A stretch of 64,000 bases of DNA from Neptuniibacter sp048548695. GTDB taxonomy: Bacteria > Pseudomonadota > Gammaproteobacteria > Pseudomonadales > Balneatricaceae. Of the stretch, positions 54,437-63,308 are shown in pieces. The position numbers and the translations under genes were made by a program. The stretch lies in NCBI RefSeq assembly GCF_048548695.1, contig NZ_JBLYIF010000006.1, one strand, 5' to 3'. The stretch's first letter is position 1. The number at the start of each line of letters is the position of its first letter. The notes beneath the pieces were generated by a model. It saw only the letters and a program-made list of their open reading frames with translations. It ran no database searches and was not told where the DNA came from.

Positions 54437-54448
54437 GGTTATCCCAGT
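54421..54448. repeat. Hairpin across the trpE and chrA stop codons
   Basis: ACTGGATAACC and GGTTATCCCAGT pair with one bulge around a TTTAA loop that contains the trpE stop. The chrA stop lies in the right arm. No T-tract is present, so it may be a weak two-way 3' end structure rather than a standard terminator. Confidence 0.6.
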
Positions 54449-55653
54449 AACAACCAGCTGAGCAGCGGGCAGATTAACACCACCCGCCAGGGGGGTTGTT
54501 TGCCGACTGTTAACGCGGCAAATGCAACCGCAGCCAATGCGAGTTCGCTGATGCCTGAGATGGTATTCACCCAGACTGGCTGATAGAGCGCTGCCAGCAG
54601 TATGCCGGTTACCGCAGCGTTAATGCCCAGTAGACCGGCTGAAACGCGTTTTCTGTCTCTTAGTGCCGCCCAGAACGGCAGGATTGCCCATACCAGTAAC
54701 AGACCCGGCAAAAACAACAGGCATACCGCCAGCAGGCTGCCGGTTACACCACCCGGGCCAATATTGGCATGCGCGCCAAAAAAGGCTGCCACAGAGAACA
54801 GCGGCCCCGGCATCGCCTGAGCCAGGCCGTAGCCGGTAAGAAAGTCGTGCGTGCTCAGCCAGCCCGGTTGAACTAGTGCACTGTCCAATAAGGGCAAGAC
54901 CACGTGGCCGCCGCCAAACACCAATGCACCACTGCTGTAAAACGCATTGCTTAAGTGCCAATCTCCCCCGCTGAAATGCGCAAGTATAGGTAAAGACAGT
55001 AACAGTAATAAAAACAGCAACAAGGCACCGCGCGCAAGGGGCTTGTTGATGGTTGTGGGCAGTGGTGTTGCCGAGCGGTCGGGCATCGGTAAGAACCAGG
55101 CGCCAAGGCAACCGGCCAGCAGAATAATGGCCAGTTGAGTCCAGGGTCCCGGTAGCAGCAACATGAAGGTAGCGCACAGAATTAGCAGGGTTATACGTTT
55201 TGGATCGTGTAGCAGCGGTCGGCTCATGCCTAAACAGGCCTGTGCAATGACTGCCACTGCGACAACCTTCAGACCGGTTATCAGGCTCTGGGGTATGGCG
55301 GAGGGAAAGTGACTCAGGCTCAGGCTGGCAATGGTAAGTATCAGTACCGAGGGTAGGGTGAAACCAATCCAGGCAGCAACTGCGCCGACCCAGCCTCCGC
55401 GCAGATGGCCCAGGGCAAAGCCCACCTGGCTGCTGGCTGGGCCAGGTAAAAATTGGCAAAGCGCTACCAGTTCACTGTAGGTCTGCTCGGAGACCCAGCG
55501 TTTCTGTTTTACAAAAGCCTCATGGAAATAGGCCAAGTGTGCGATAGGGCCGCCAAACGCGGTACAGCCCAGGCGCAGGAATAGCCAGAAAATAGCCAAG
55601 GCGGAGCTGTACTCCGGGGGAGTAGGTTGGGTGTTCATTTGCTCTGAGCGCAT
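54439..55653 (-). CDS. chrA: Chromate transporter ChrA
   Basis: A 404-aa long-chain CHR-family membrane protein with two homologous halves of about six helices each. The first half has LRLGCTAFGGPIAHLAYFHEAFV, VALCQFLPGPASSQVGFALG and GWVGAVAAWIGFTLPS; the second has FYSSGALVFGGGHVVLPLL and YGLAQAMPGPLFSVAAFFGA. Members export chromate and may carry sulfate-like anions. An ATG at 55638 is an alternative start. It is inserted between trpE and trpG on the opposite strand. Confidence 0.93.
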   Translation of the reverse strand: MRSEQMNTQPTPPEYSSALAIFWLFLRLGCTAFGGPIAHLAYFHEAFVKQKRWVSEQTYSELVALCQFLPGPASSQVGFALGHLRGGWVGAVAAWIGFTLPSVLILTIASLSLSHFPSAIPQSLITGLKVVAVAVIAQACLGMSRPLLHDPKRITLLILCATFMLLLPGPWTQLAIILLAGCLGAWFLPMPDRSATPLPTTINKPLARGALLLFLLLLLSLPILAHFSGGDWHLSNAFYSSGALVFGGGHVVLPLLDSALVQPGWLSTHDFLTGYGLAQAMPGPLFSVAAFFGAHANIGPGGVTGSLLAVCLLFLPGLLLVWAILPFWAALRDRKRVSAGLLGINAAVTGILLAALYQPVWVNTISGISELALAAVAFAALTVGKQPPWRVVLICPLLSWLLLG

Positions 55654-55819
55654 AGATTGTGACGAAAAACCGGCTGTGATTATAGGGCTGTATTGTGACG
55701 CTTTAATGTCGCAGGGACAGACTCCCGCAATTGAGGATTTATGCTAACATGGCCGACCTGAATCTTAACCCCAAGCCGCACCAGACGGTAACGGATCTAT
55801 ATCGGGAGTAACCAAACAC

Positions 55820-56401
55820 ATGCTGTTGATGATCGACAACTATGACTCCTTCACCTACAACGTGGTGCAGTATCTGGGTGAGCTGGGTGCCGAGATTCAG
55901 GTATACCGGAATGATGAAATCACACTGGAACAGATTGAGCAGCTTCAACCGCAGCATCTGGTGATTTCTCCAGGCCCTTGTACGCCGAAAGAAGCTGGCG
56001 TTTCAGTGGCGGCCATTGAACGTTTTGCCGGCAAACTGCCGATCCTGGGGATCTGTCTTGGGCATCAAAGTATTGGTCAGGCCTTTGGTGGCAGCATTGT
56101 GCGTGCTAAGCACGTGATGCATGGCAAGACCTCCCCTGTGTATCACCGTGGCGAAGGAGTATTTGCCGGACTAAATAATCCGGTTGAGGTGACGCGCTAT
56201 CATTCCTTGGTGATTGAACAGGAGACTTTGCCAGAATGTCTGGAGGTCACCGCCTGGACACAAAACGCTGACGGTAGCATCGACGAAATTATGGGGGTAC
56301 GCCATAAATCACTGGATATTGAGGGCGTACAGTTTCATCCGGAGTCAATTTTGACCGAGCAGGGGCATGAGCTGTTGGCGAATTTTCTGCGCCGTAGCTG
56401 A
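55820..56401 (+). CDS. trpG: Anthranilate synthase component II (glutamine amidotransferase)
   Basis: Supplies ammonia to TrpE. The 193-aa class-I amidotransferase shows MIDNYDSFTYNVVQYL, the catalytic Cys in GICLGHQSIGQAFGG, and the His-Glu pair in VQFHPESILTEQG. It leads the trpG-trpD-trpC operon (gaps of 24 and 11 bases). A GGGAGTA site lies about 10 bases before the ATG. Confidence 0.97.
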   Translation: MLLMIDNYDSFTYNVVQYLGELGAEIQVYRNDEITLEQIEQLQPQHLVISPGPCTPKEAGVSVAAIERFAGKLPILGICLGHQSIGQAFGGSIVRAKHVMHGKTSPVYHRGEGVFAGLNNPVEVTRYHSLVIEQETLPECLEVTAWTQNADGSIDEIMGVRHKSLDIEGVQFHPESILTEQGHELLANFLRRS

Positions 56402-56425
56402 TAAGACGCCAGAGAGAGGAAGGTA

Positions 56426-57451
56426 ATGGATATCAAACAGGCACTGGCAACCATGGTGGAGCGCCGTGATCTGAATAAAACCGAGATGCAGCAGGTCATG
56501 CAACAAATCATGACCGGGCAGGCGACTGATGCTCAGATCGGTGGACTGCTGATCGGGTTACGCATGAAAGGCGAAACGGTGGCTGAAATCAGTGGCGCGG
56601 CAGAAGCGATGCGTGCCTTGGCATTGCCGGTGCAGATTAAGGCCAGTAACGCAGTAGACATAGTGGGTACCGGTGGTGATGGCGCCAATCTATTTAACGT
56701 CTCAAGTGCGAGCTCCTTTGTCGTAGCAGCAGCAGGTGGTCATGTAGCGAAGCATGGCAACCGGTCGGTTTCTTCCAGTTCAGGTTCTGCTGACTTATTG
56801 GAAGCGGCAGGTATCAAACTTGATCTGACACCCGAGCAGATTTCCCGTTGTATTGATGAAGTGGGAGTGGGCTTTATGTTTGCCCCCCAGCATCACAGTG
56901 CGATGAAGCACGCTATTGGCCCGCGTCGGGAGATGGCATTGCGTACTCTGTTTAACGTGCTTGGTCCACTCACCAATCCGGCGGGTGTGCAGCACTATCT
57001 ACTGGGTGTATTTGACCGCAAGCTGTGCGGTTTGCTTGCCGGGGCCCTGAAAGAGTTAGGTGCCAAACATGCGCTGGTGGTACATGCAGAAGAGGGGCTG
57101 GATGAGATGAGTCTGTCAGGCACCACGTATATTGCTGAGTTGCGTGATGGCGAGGTGATCGAGTACAGCTTTACTCCAGCCGATGCCGGATTGCAGTCGC
57201 AAAATATTGATGGCCTGCAGGTGGATAGTTCTGCTGAAAGTCTGGCGCTGATTCAGGCGGCGTTTAATGGCGAACACGCCAAAGCCGCTGATATGATCGC
57301 ACTGAATGCGGGTGCGGCTTTGTATGCTGCTGATCTGGCAGAAAGCATTGCGGCTGGCGTTGCACAGGCACAAACGGTGATTCGCTCCGGTGCTGCTGCA
57401 GCAAAGATGGCTGAGCTGGCGCAGTTCAGCCAGTCCCTGGTTACCAACTAA
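56426..57451 (+). CDS. trpD: Anthranilate phosphoribosyltransferase
   Basis: Joins anthranilate to PRPP. The 341-aa protein has the PRPP-binding GTGGDGANLFNVSSASSFV, KHGNRSVSSSSGSADLLEAAG and FNVLGPLTNPAG. It is preceded by AGAGGAAGG and lies in the trpGDC operon. Confidence 0.98.
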   Translation: MDIKQALATMVERRDLNKTEMQQVMQQIMTGQATDAQIGGLLIGLRMKGETVAEISGAAEAMRALALPVQIKASNAVDIVGTGGDGANLFNVSSASSFVVAAAGGHVAKHGNRSVSSSSGSADLLEAAGIKLDLTPEQISRCIDEVGVGFMFAPQHHSAMKHAIGPRREMALRTLFNVLGPLTNPAGVQHYLLGVFDRKLCGLLAGALKELGAKHALVVHAEEGLDEMSLSGTTYIAELRDGEVIEYSFTPADAGLQSQNIDGLQVDSSAESLALIQAAFNGEHAKAADMIALNAGAALYAADLAESIAAGVAQAQTVIRSGAAAAKMAELAQFSQSLVTN

Positions 57452-57462
57452 AGAAGTTATTC

Positions 57463-58290
57463 ATGTCTGATACACCGACAATTTTGAAAAAGATTCTGGC
57501 GCGCAAGACTGAAGAGGTTGCTGAGCGTCAGCAGCGTTGTTCTATTGCTGACCTGCAACAGCAGATCGAACGCCAAAAAGGCACTGCATTTGATCCGCGC
57601 GGTTTTGTGGACAGTATGGCTCATGCCCTGGCAGCGGGTTTTCCTGCAGTGATCGCAGAAGCCAAAAAGCACAGCCCGTCGAAAGGTCTGTTGCGGGATC
57701 CGTTTGATCCGGCTGCCATTGCAGGTTCCTATCAGGCAGGTGGCGCTAGTTGCCTTTCTGTGCTGACAGATAAGGATTTTTTCCACGGTAGTGAGGCTTA
57801 CCTACAGCAGGCACGCGCGGCCTGCCAGTTGCCGGTGATACGCAAAGATTTTATTGTTGATCCGTACCAGGTCTATGAGGCTCGAGCCATTGGCGCTGAC
57901 TGTATTTTGCTGATTGCTGCTGCACTCAATGATCAGCAGCTTGAGCAGTTATATGAGTTGGCCGTGAGTCTGGGTATGGATGTACTGATTGAAGTGCATG
58001 GCGCGGTGGAACTTCAGCGTGCCTTGACCTTGGATACTCGCCTGATCGGTATCAATAACCGTAACCTGAATACGTTTGAAGTCAGCTTGAATAATACCTA
58101 TGAACTGCTGTCCCGTATTCCGGATGACCGGATCGTGGTGACTGAAAGCGGTATTCATACGCCTGAAGATGTCGCCGACATGCGTGCACATGGCGTCAAT
58201 AGCTTTCTGGTAGGAGAGGTCTTTATGCGTGCCGCTGATCCAGGTGATAAGTTGAAGCAACTGTTTTCGCTGGAGGATGTGACCGGATGA
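57463..58290 (+). CDS. trpC: Indole-3-glycerol phosphate synthase
   Basis: Closes the indole ring from CdRP. The 275-aa TIM barrel is monofunctional, with no fused TrpF. It has KKILARKTEEVAERQ, the catalytic VIAEAKKHSPSKG, VIRKDFIVDPYQVYEARAIGA, INNRNLNTFEV and VTESGI motifs. Its stop overlaps the next gene start by 4 bases. Confidence 0.98.
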   Translation: MSDTPTILKKILARKTEEVAERQQRCSIADLQQQIERQKGTAFDPRGFVDSMAHALAAGFPAVIAEAKKHSPSKGLLRDPFDPAAIAGSYQAGGASCLSVLTDKDFFHGSEAYLQQARAACQLPVIRKDFIVDPYQVYEARAIGADCILLIAAALNDQQLEQLYELAVSLGMDVLIEVHGAVELQRALTLDTRLIGINNRNLNTFEVSLNNTYELLSRIPDDRIVVTESGIHTPEDVADMRAHGVNSFLVGEVFMRAADPGDKLKQLFSLEDVTG

Positions 58291-58703
58291 GCAACATGAA
58301 TGCAAGGGTGAAGTGGGACGGCGACGTGCGTTTTCAGGGCACCACCGGATCTGGCTTTGACGTGATGATCGACGGTGAGCTGAAACAGGGACCGCGCCCG
58401 ATGGAACTGATGCTACTGGGCTTGGGCGGCTGTACCAGTTACGACGTGGTGGGTATTTTGAAGAAAACCCGCCAGGACGTTGTCGATTGTATTGCCGAAA
58501 TTGATGCTGAACGTGCCGATGCCGTGCCGGCGATATTCACTAAAATTCACGTTAAATTTATTGTTTCAGGCCGTGACTTGAATGAAAAGAAAGTTGCCAG
58601 GGCGGTAAAGCTGTCCGCTGAACAATACTGCTCTGCCTCCTTGATGCTGGAGAAAGGCGGGGTAGAGATCAGTCACAGTTATCAGATTGTCGAAGTCGAC
58701 TGA
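58287..58703 (+). CDS. OsmC-family peroxidase-like protein
   Basis: A 138-aa OsmC/YhfA-type protein with the two conserved cysteines that reduce organic hydroperoxides: LGLGGCTSYDVV (about Cys51) and EQYCSASLML near residue 113. The YhfA-like subgroup is more likely than OsmC proper. It is coupled to trpC by an ATGA overlap, as also seen near trpC in Pseudomonas relatives. Confidence 0.9.
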   Translation: MSNMNARVKWDGDVRFQGTTGSGFDVMIDGELKQGPRPMELMLLGLGGCTSYDVVGILKKTRQDVVDCIAEIDAERADAVPAIFTKIHVKFIVSGRDLNEKKVARAVKLSAEQYCSASLMLEKGGVEISHSYQIVEVD

Positions 58704-58746
58704 GCGCCTATACTGAAACTGTTGTAAAAAAGCCTGGGGAGGCTAT

Positions 58747-59193
58747 ATGCAACGGTTTATTGCAATCTGGCCAATGTTGCTGCTGGTCGGCTGTGCCAGT
58801 CTGAATCAACAGCAGTGCGAACAGGCTGCATGGTACCGGCTAGGGGTGAGTGACGGTGCCAATGGCTACCCGGTATCACGGCTACAGTCTCATCAAAAGG
58901 CCTGCGATAAATTCAGTATTGACGTTGTTGCTAGCGACTATGCTGCTGGGCACCAGCAGGGGCTGTTGCGCTACTGTACTCAAGCCTCGGGTTTTGAAGT
59001 CGGCTGGCTTAACCTGCCGTATTACGAAGTTTGCACAGGTGAAGCCGAAGCGGCGTTTCTCAGGGGTTATCTCCGTGGTCGAAATCAGGCCGCTCTCTAT
59101 TGCTGGCAACGCGCTTTCCCCGGTTATGGTTATGGGTGGGGCCACCATCCATACTTTGCCCATTCATTTTTTCCATCGCTGTTTTGTGACTGA
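58747..59193 (+). CDS. DUF2799 family lipoprotein
   Basis: A 148-aa protein with a lipoprotein signal (LLLVGCASL, Cys at residue 16). The DUF2799 repeat-like pattern follows: WYRLGVSDGANGYPVSRLQSHQKAC, DYAAGHQQGLLRYCT and AAFLRGYLRGRNQ. An aromatic Gly/Tyr/His-rich tail ends the protein. The function of the family is unknown. GGGGAGG precedes the ATG. Confidence 0.82.
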   Translation: MQRFIAIWPMLLLVGCASLNQQQCEQAAWYRLGVSDGANGYPVSRLQSHQKACDKFSIDVVASDYAAGHQQGLLRYCTQASGFEVGWLNLPYYEVCTGEAEAAFLRGYLRGRNQAALYCWQRAFPGYGYGWGHHPYFAHSFFPSLFCD

Positions 59194-59201
59194 TCAGTCG
59201 C

Positions 59202-59230
59202 TTGAATAAGCGATACAACAGGCGTAGAAT
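59202..59230 (+). promoter_or_regulatory. Sigma-70 promoter of the rpsF operon
   Basis: TTGAAT (59202-59207) and TAGAAT (59225-59230) with a 17-base spacer, each one or two bases from consensus. Transcription would begin near 59237 and give a leader of about 75 bases before rpsF. Confidence 0.7.
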
Positions 59231-59256
59231 CACGCGTCCTTTGGAGAACATCCAAT

Positions 59257-59312
59257 CTCCTTGCTTCCGGTTACAGGTTAATCCGGGGGCTAATAACCCG
59301 AAAGGAGCAACT
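59257..59312 (+). promoter_or_regulatory. Candidate S6:S18 ribosomal-protein leader before rpsF
   Basis: CTCCTT (59257-59262) is complementary to AAGGAG (59302-59307), the rpsF ribosome site. Inside, CGGTTA can pair with TAACCCG, and TTCCGG sits on the 5' side at the bulge. This layout matches the known S6:S18 regulatory element, where the S6-S18 complex binds a CCG-containing bulge and represses its own operon. Assigned by eye, not by covariance model. Confidence 0.6.
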
Positions 59313-59732
59313 ATGCGTCATTATGAAATCCTTTTTCTGGTTCACCCGAACCAGAGCGAGCAGGTTCCTGCGATGGTTGAGCGTTACACCACTTTGATTG
59401 AAGGTGCTAGCGGTACAATTCATCGTCTGGAAGATTGGGGTCGTCGTCAACTGGCTTACCCAATCAACAATGCTCACAAAGCACACTACATCCTGATGAA
59501 CATCGAAACTGATCAGGCGACTCTGGACGAACTGGAAAATCTGTTCCGCTACAACGATGCCGTTCTGCGTAACATGACTATCCGTCGTAAAGATGCTGTG
59601 ACCGAAGTATCTCCTATTAAAGCTGCTGAATCCCGCGAAGAGCGCAAGCCTCGTCGTGAAGAAAAGCCAGCTGAAGCTACTGAAGAGAAAGCTACTAACA
59701 CTTCTGACGACGCCTCTGGCGACGCAGAATAA
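59313..59732 (+). CDS. rpsF: 30S ribosomal protein S6
   Basis: A 139-aa protein with MRHYEILFLVHPNQSEQVPAM, DWGRRQLAYPI and ETDQATLDELENLFRYND. An acidic/charged C-terminal tail (REERKPRREEKPAEATEE...) makes it a little longer than E. coli S6. It binds S18 on the 30S platform. The ATG at 59313 has AAAGGAG upstream; the frame extends further upstream only through the leader. Confidence 0.98.
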   Translation: MRHYEILFLVHPNQSEQVPAMVERYTTLIEGASGTIHRLEDWGRRQLAYPINNAHKAHYILMNIETDQATLDELENLFRYNDAVLRNMTIRRKDAVTEVSPIKAAESREERKPRREEKPAEATEEKATNTSDDASGDAE

Positions 59733-59755
59733 GACTGAATCTTAGGAGAGATACT

Positions 59756-59983
59756 ATGGCTCGTTTTTTCCGTCGTCGTAAGTTCTGCCGTTTCACGGCT
59801 GAAGGTGTTCAAGAGATCGATTATAAAGATCTGGATACCCTGAAAGGTTACATCACTGAAACTGGCAAAATCGTACCAAGCCGTATTACTGGTACTAAAG
59901 CCCGTTATCAGCGTCAGTTGGCAACGGCCATCAAGCGTGCACGCTTTGTTGCGCTGCTGCCTTACACTGACGGTCATCAGTAA
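59756..59983 (+). CDS. rpsR: 30S ribosomal protein S18
   Basis: A 75-aa basic protein (MARFFRRRKFCRFTAEGVQEI, then TGTKARYQRQLATAIKRARF). A single Cys is present near residue 11. It partners S6. TAGGAGAG lies before the ATG. Confidence 0.98.
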   Translation: MARFFRRRKFCRFTAEGVQEIDYKDLDTLKGYITETGKIVPSRITGTKARYQRQLATAIKRARFVALLPYTDGHQ

Positions 59984-59999
59984 GAGGAATTAGAGTCGC

Positions 60000-60851
60000 A
60001 TGCGAGCCTTGGCCGAACTGGTCATGCGGGGTCAGAAACATGCGGCTGTTGTGGCGGTTGTTGCCGCCTTGCTGCCACTGCTTTATTGGATAAGTGCAGC
60101 GGCTGTTGCTCTGGTAACCCTGCGAAGGGGACCGAGTGACGGTGCCGGACTGCTGGTTTGGGCAATATTGCCAGCCGGCGTCTGGACATACAGCGGAGAC
60201 CCGACACCCCTGGTGGTGATTGCAGGTACCTATGTACTGGCAATTTTACTGCGACAGACGGTGTCCTGGCCTCGAGTATTGATGCTGGCGTTGCCGCTCG
60301 GTGCTCTGATGGCTTTGTTGCTGGAAACCGCGCTGAGTGGAGTAATCGGCCAGATGGTCGAGATGACCCAGCAGTTGCTGGAACAGTCAACCACTAGTGC
60401 GGAGGCTGACAAGCTACTTACTACAGAAACGCTAAATGCAATTCTGGTAGGTGGTCTGAGTGCAGTTCACACCGCTATGATCCTGCTCAGTTTGATACTG
60501 GCGCGCTCATGGCAATCCGGACTGTACAACCCAGGAGGTTTTCAGCAGGAGTTTCATCAAATGAGACTGCCTGCTACCTACACCGCGCTGCTGCTGGCGG
60601 CATTGGTGCTGGGATCACAAGTCGGCCTGGAAATCTGGCGCTGGTTACCGCTGGTGTTATTGCCCTGGATTATCTGCGGTATCGCACTGATTCATGGCAG
60701 TGTGGCAAAACGCGATTTAGGCAGGTCCTGGCTGGTAGGTTTTTACCTGGCAGTTGTATTTTTTGGGCCTTATATGATTTTGCTGCTGGTTGCAGCGGCT
60801 GTACTCGACAGTTTTGTTGATTTTCGCAGTCGTATGCCAGTCAAGAACTAG
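60000..60851 (+). CDS. Conserved membrane protein between rpsR and rplI
   Basis: A 283-aa protein with about eight hydrophobic segments over its whole length and no soluble domain. I recognise the arrangement, since an integral membrane protein occupies this place between rpsR and rplI in Pseudomonas-type genomes, but not a function; DUF2232-like is possible. It is likely cotranscribed with the ribosomal genes, starting 16 bases after rpsR and ending about 40 before rplI. Confidence 0.75.
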   Translation: MRALAELVMRGQKHAAVVAVVAALLPLLYWISAAAVALVTLRRGPSDGAGLLVWAILPAGVWTYSGDPTPLVVIAGTYVLAILLRQTVSWPRVLMLALPLGALMALLLETALSGVIGQMVEMTQQLLEQSTTSAEADKLLTTETLNAILVGGLSAVHTAMILLSLILARSWQSGLYNPGGFQQEFHQMRLPATYTALLLAALVLGSQVGLEIWRWLPLVLLPWIICGIALIHGSVAKRDLGRSWLVGFYLAVVFFGPYMILLLVAAAVLDSFVDFRSRMPVKN

Positions 60852-60891
60852 TACTGCAATTTACGTTGCAGAACAAATAGAGGTTAACGAG

Positions 60892-61341
60892 ATGGAAGTT
60901 ATTCTGCTCGAGAAAATCGGTAAGCTGGGTAGCCTCGGCGACAAGGTAACCGTTAAAGGTGGTTACGGTCGCAACTACCTGCTGCCTCAGGGTAAAGCAG
61001 TTTCAGCTACGGCTGATAATGTTGCTAAGTTTGAAGAGCGTCGCGCTGAACTGGAAGCCGCTGCTGCTGAAAAGCTAGCAGCTGCTCAGGCACGTGCTGA
61101 AACGTTGGAAGGCAAAGAAGTAACCATCACTGCGAAGTGTGGTGAAGAAGGTAAACTGTTCGGCTCTGTTGGCACTGCAGACATCGCTGAAGCAGTGACT
61201 GCTGCCGGTAGCGAAATTTGCAAAAGCGAAGTTCGCCTGCCAGAGGGTACGCTGCGTCAGATCGGTCAGTTCGACATCGACGTTCAGTTGCACCCTGAAG
61301 TAATGGTTACTGTTAAACTGGCGGTTGTTGGCGACATTTAA
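60892..61341 (+). CDS. rplI: 50S ribosomal protein L9
   Basis: A 149-aa protein with the N-terminal rRNA-binding domain (MEVILLEKIGKLGSLGDKV, KGGYGRNYLLPQGKA), the long connecting helix (EERRAELEAAAAEKLAAAQARAE) and the C-terminal domain. The ATG at 60892 follows AGAGGTTAACGAG. A longer frame from 60790 overlaps the previous gene and is not used. Confidence 0.98.
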   Translation: MEVILLEKIGKLGSLGDKVTVKGGYGRNYLLPQGKAVSATADNVAKFEERRAELEAAAAEKLAAAQARAETLEGKEVTITAKCGEEGKLFGSVGTADIAEAVTAAGSEICKSEVRLPEGTLRQIGQFDIDVQLHPEVMVTVKLAVVGDI

Positions 61342-61370
61342 TCCCAACAGTTTCGTTAGACAGTACACTA

Positions 61371-61405
61371 AAGCACTGCGTAGAATACTGCGCAGTGCTT
61401 TTTTT
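61371..61405 (+). terminator. Intrinsic terminator after rplI
   Basis: AAGCACTGCG and CGCAGTGCTT form a perfect 10-bp stem with a 10-base loop and a following T-tract. It lies 30 bases after the rplI stop and closes the rpsF operon. Confidence 0.92.
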
Positions 61406-61470
61406 ATGTCCGGGATTCACTCCTTGTCACGGTCAACAGCGTTGAAGTTTGAGATCAGGTAGAGCCACCG

Positions 61471-62862
61471 ATGGAATACAGTAAAATCACCGAAGCCGAT
61501 CTGGCTAATATCAAAGCCCCGCCATACTCTCTGGAGGCGGAACAGTCAGTCCTAGGTGGTTTAATGCTGGATAACAATGCTTGGGACATTGTGTCCGAAG
61601 TGGTTCTTGAAGAGCACTTCTACCGGCAGGAGCATCGGCAGATCTTCCGCACCATGCAGAAGCTGATTAACGGCTCTAAACCGCTGGATGTGGTGACGCT
61701 GTCGGAAGAGTTGGATCGTACCGCTGCCCTTGAAGGGGCTGGTGGACTGGATTATCTGATCGACCTGGCCAAAAATACACCGAGCGCTTCGAATATTCGG
61801 GCTTACTCTGAGATCGTCCGTGACCGCGCCTTGCTGCGGCAGATGATCACTGTTGCTCACGAAATTTCAGAAAATGCGTTTAATCCGGAAGGTCGTGCCT
61901 CGGAAGAGATTCTTAACGATGCCGAGCAGAAAATTTTCCGCATCGCCGAGAATCGGCCAAACCAGGGTGGCCCGGTAGCGGTCAATCCGTTATTGAAAAA
62001 AGCGGTCGATAAGATCGATCAGTTGTTCAACAGTGAAGGGGATCTCACTGGCCTGACGACAGGCTTTGATGACCTGGATAAACGCACCGCTGGGTTACAG
62101 CCCTCGGATCTGATTATCGTCGCGGCGCGTCCTTCAATGGGTAAGACAACCTTTGCTATGAACTTGGTGGAAAATGCTCTGATGGCATCGGAGCGGCCGA
62201 TTCTGGTGTTCAGCCTGGAGATGCCTGCTGAGCAGCTTATCACGCGTATGCTGTCCTCTCTCGGGCGTATTGACCAGACGCGGGTGCGTACTGGTGGGCT
62301 GGAGGAGGATGACTGGCCGCGTTTGACGACAGCGGTCAATATGTTGCGGGACAAACCGCTGTTTATCGATGACCAGGCGGGCATAAGTCCCAATGAAATG
62401 CGTGCACGGGCTCGACGTATCGTACGTGAACATGGTGATCTGGCCATGATTATGGTGGATTATCTGCAGCTGATGCAGTTGAAAACCGGGGGTGTCGAGA
62501 GTCGCACAGCGGAGATTTCTGAGATATCTCGTTCACTTAAAGCGCTGGCTAAGGAGATGCAGTGCCCAGTGGTAGCGTTGTCGCAGCTGAACCGCTCGCT
62601 GGAGCAACGGCCGAATAAGCGGCCGGTCAACTCTGACCTGCGTGAGTCCGGGGCGATTGAGCAGGATGCCGACGTGATCATGTTTATCTATCGGGATGAG
62701 GTCTACAACGAAGATTCCGATCAAAAAGGCATTGCTGAAATCATTATCGGCAAACAGCGTAACGGCCCGATTGGCAGCAGTAAGCTGGCCTTTATCGGCA
62801 AACATACTCGATTTGAAAATCTGGCACCGGACGTTTACGCCCAGTACGCGGATATGGAATAA
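61471..62862 (+). CDS. dnaB: Replicative DNA helicase DnaB
   Basis: Unwinds DNA at the fork, in contact with DnaG. The 463-aa protein has the N-terminal helical domain (PPYSLEAEQSVLGGLMLDN) and a RecA-type motor: Walker A ARPSMGKTTFAMN, Walker B IMVDYLQLM, and the sensor region LSQLNRSLEQRPNKRP ... SGAIEQDADVIMF. No intein interrupts it. Confidence 0.98.
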   Translation: MEYSKITEADLANIKAPPYSLEAEQSVLGGLMLDNNAWDIVSEVVLEEHFYRQEHRQIFRTMQKLINGSKPLDVVTLSEELDRTAALEGAGGLDYLIDLAKNTPSASNIRAYSEIVRDRALLRQMITVAHEISENAFNPEGRASEEILNDAEQKIFRIAENRPNQGGPVAVNPLLKKAVDKIDQLFNSEGDLTGLTTGFDDLDKRTAGLQPSDLIIVAARPSMGKTTFAMNLVENALMASERPILVFSLEMPAEQLITRMLSSLGRIDQTRVRTGGLEEDDWPRLTTAVNMLRDKPLFIDDQAGISPNEMRARARRIVREHGDLAMIMVDYLQLMQLKTGGVESRTAEISEISRSLKALAKEMQCPVVALSQLNRSLEQRPNKRPVNSDLRESGAIEQDADVIMFIYRDEVYNEDSDQKGIAEIIIGKQRNGPIGSSKLAFIGKHTRFENLAPDVYAQYADME

Positions 62863-62868
62863 ACTGAT

Positions 62869-63300
62869 TTAGGCCTGTTTTTCCATCCGCGCCTTAAATG
62901 CTGCGGGTACCGGTCGTACTTTGTGGCTGCCATAGTCAAAAAACACAATGCCGGTTTTGGCCTGCGCTATCTCTACCGCCGTGGCTTTGTTACTTAACAG
63001 GTAGTAAAAGTCACAGCCGTATTTATTGAAATCCTGGATGCAGACATCGACCTGAATCTGATCACCATGAAAGCCCTCCGCCCGGTAAACCACAACCGAG
63101 TCCGTCATAATTAAACTGCTACCTTCAATATCCATTTCGGTATATTGATACTGTGCCAGAAACCGAACCCGGGCCTCATGGATGATCGATAGGATTGAGT
63201 CATTGCTCAGGTGTCCGCCGTAATTTATATCATTGATGCGAACCACCATGCTGGTGCTGAAAGTGTAGTGCTTGGGCATCTCCAGTTTTATACGGGCCAT
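62869..63300 (-). CDS. Hotdog-fold acyl-CoA thioesterase
   Basis: A 143-aa 4HBT-type hotdog protein. NDINYGGHLSNDSILSIIHEARVRFL holds the usual active-site region (Asn/His-Glu in place of the DxNGH pattern). SLIMTDSVVVYRAEGFHGD and KTGIVFFDYGSHKVRPVP follow. The substrate acyl group is unknown. It ends convergently with dnaB, six bases away, and lies just downstream of bioA. Confidence 0.87.
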   Translation of the reverse strand: MARIKLEMPKHYTFSTSMVVRINDINYGGHLSNDSILSIIHEARVRFLAQYQYTEMDIEGSSLIMTDSVVVYRAEGFHGDQIQVDVCIQDFNKYGCDFYYLLSNKATAVEIAQAKTGIVFFDYGSHKVRPVPAAFKARMEKQA

Positions 63301-63308
63301 GATCTATC

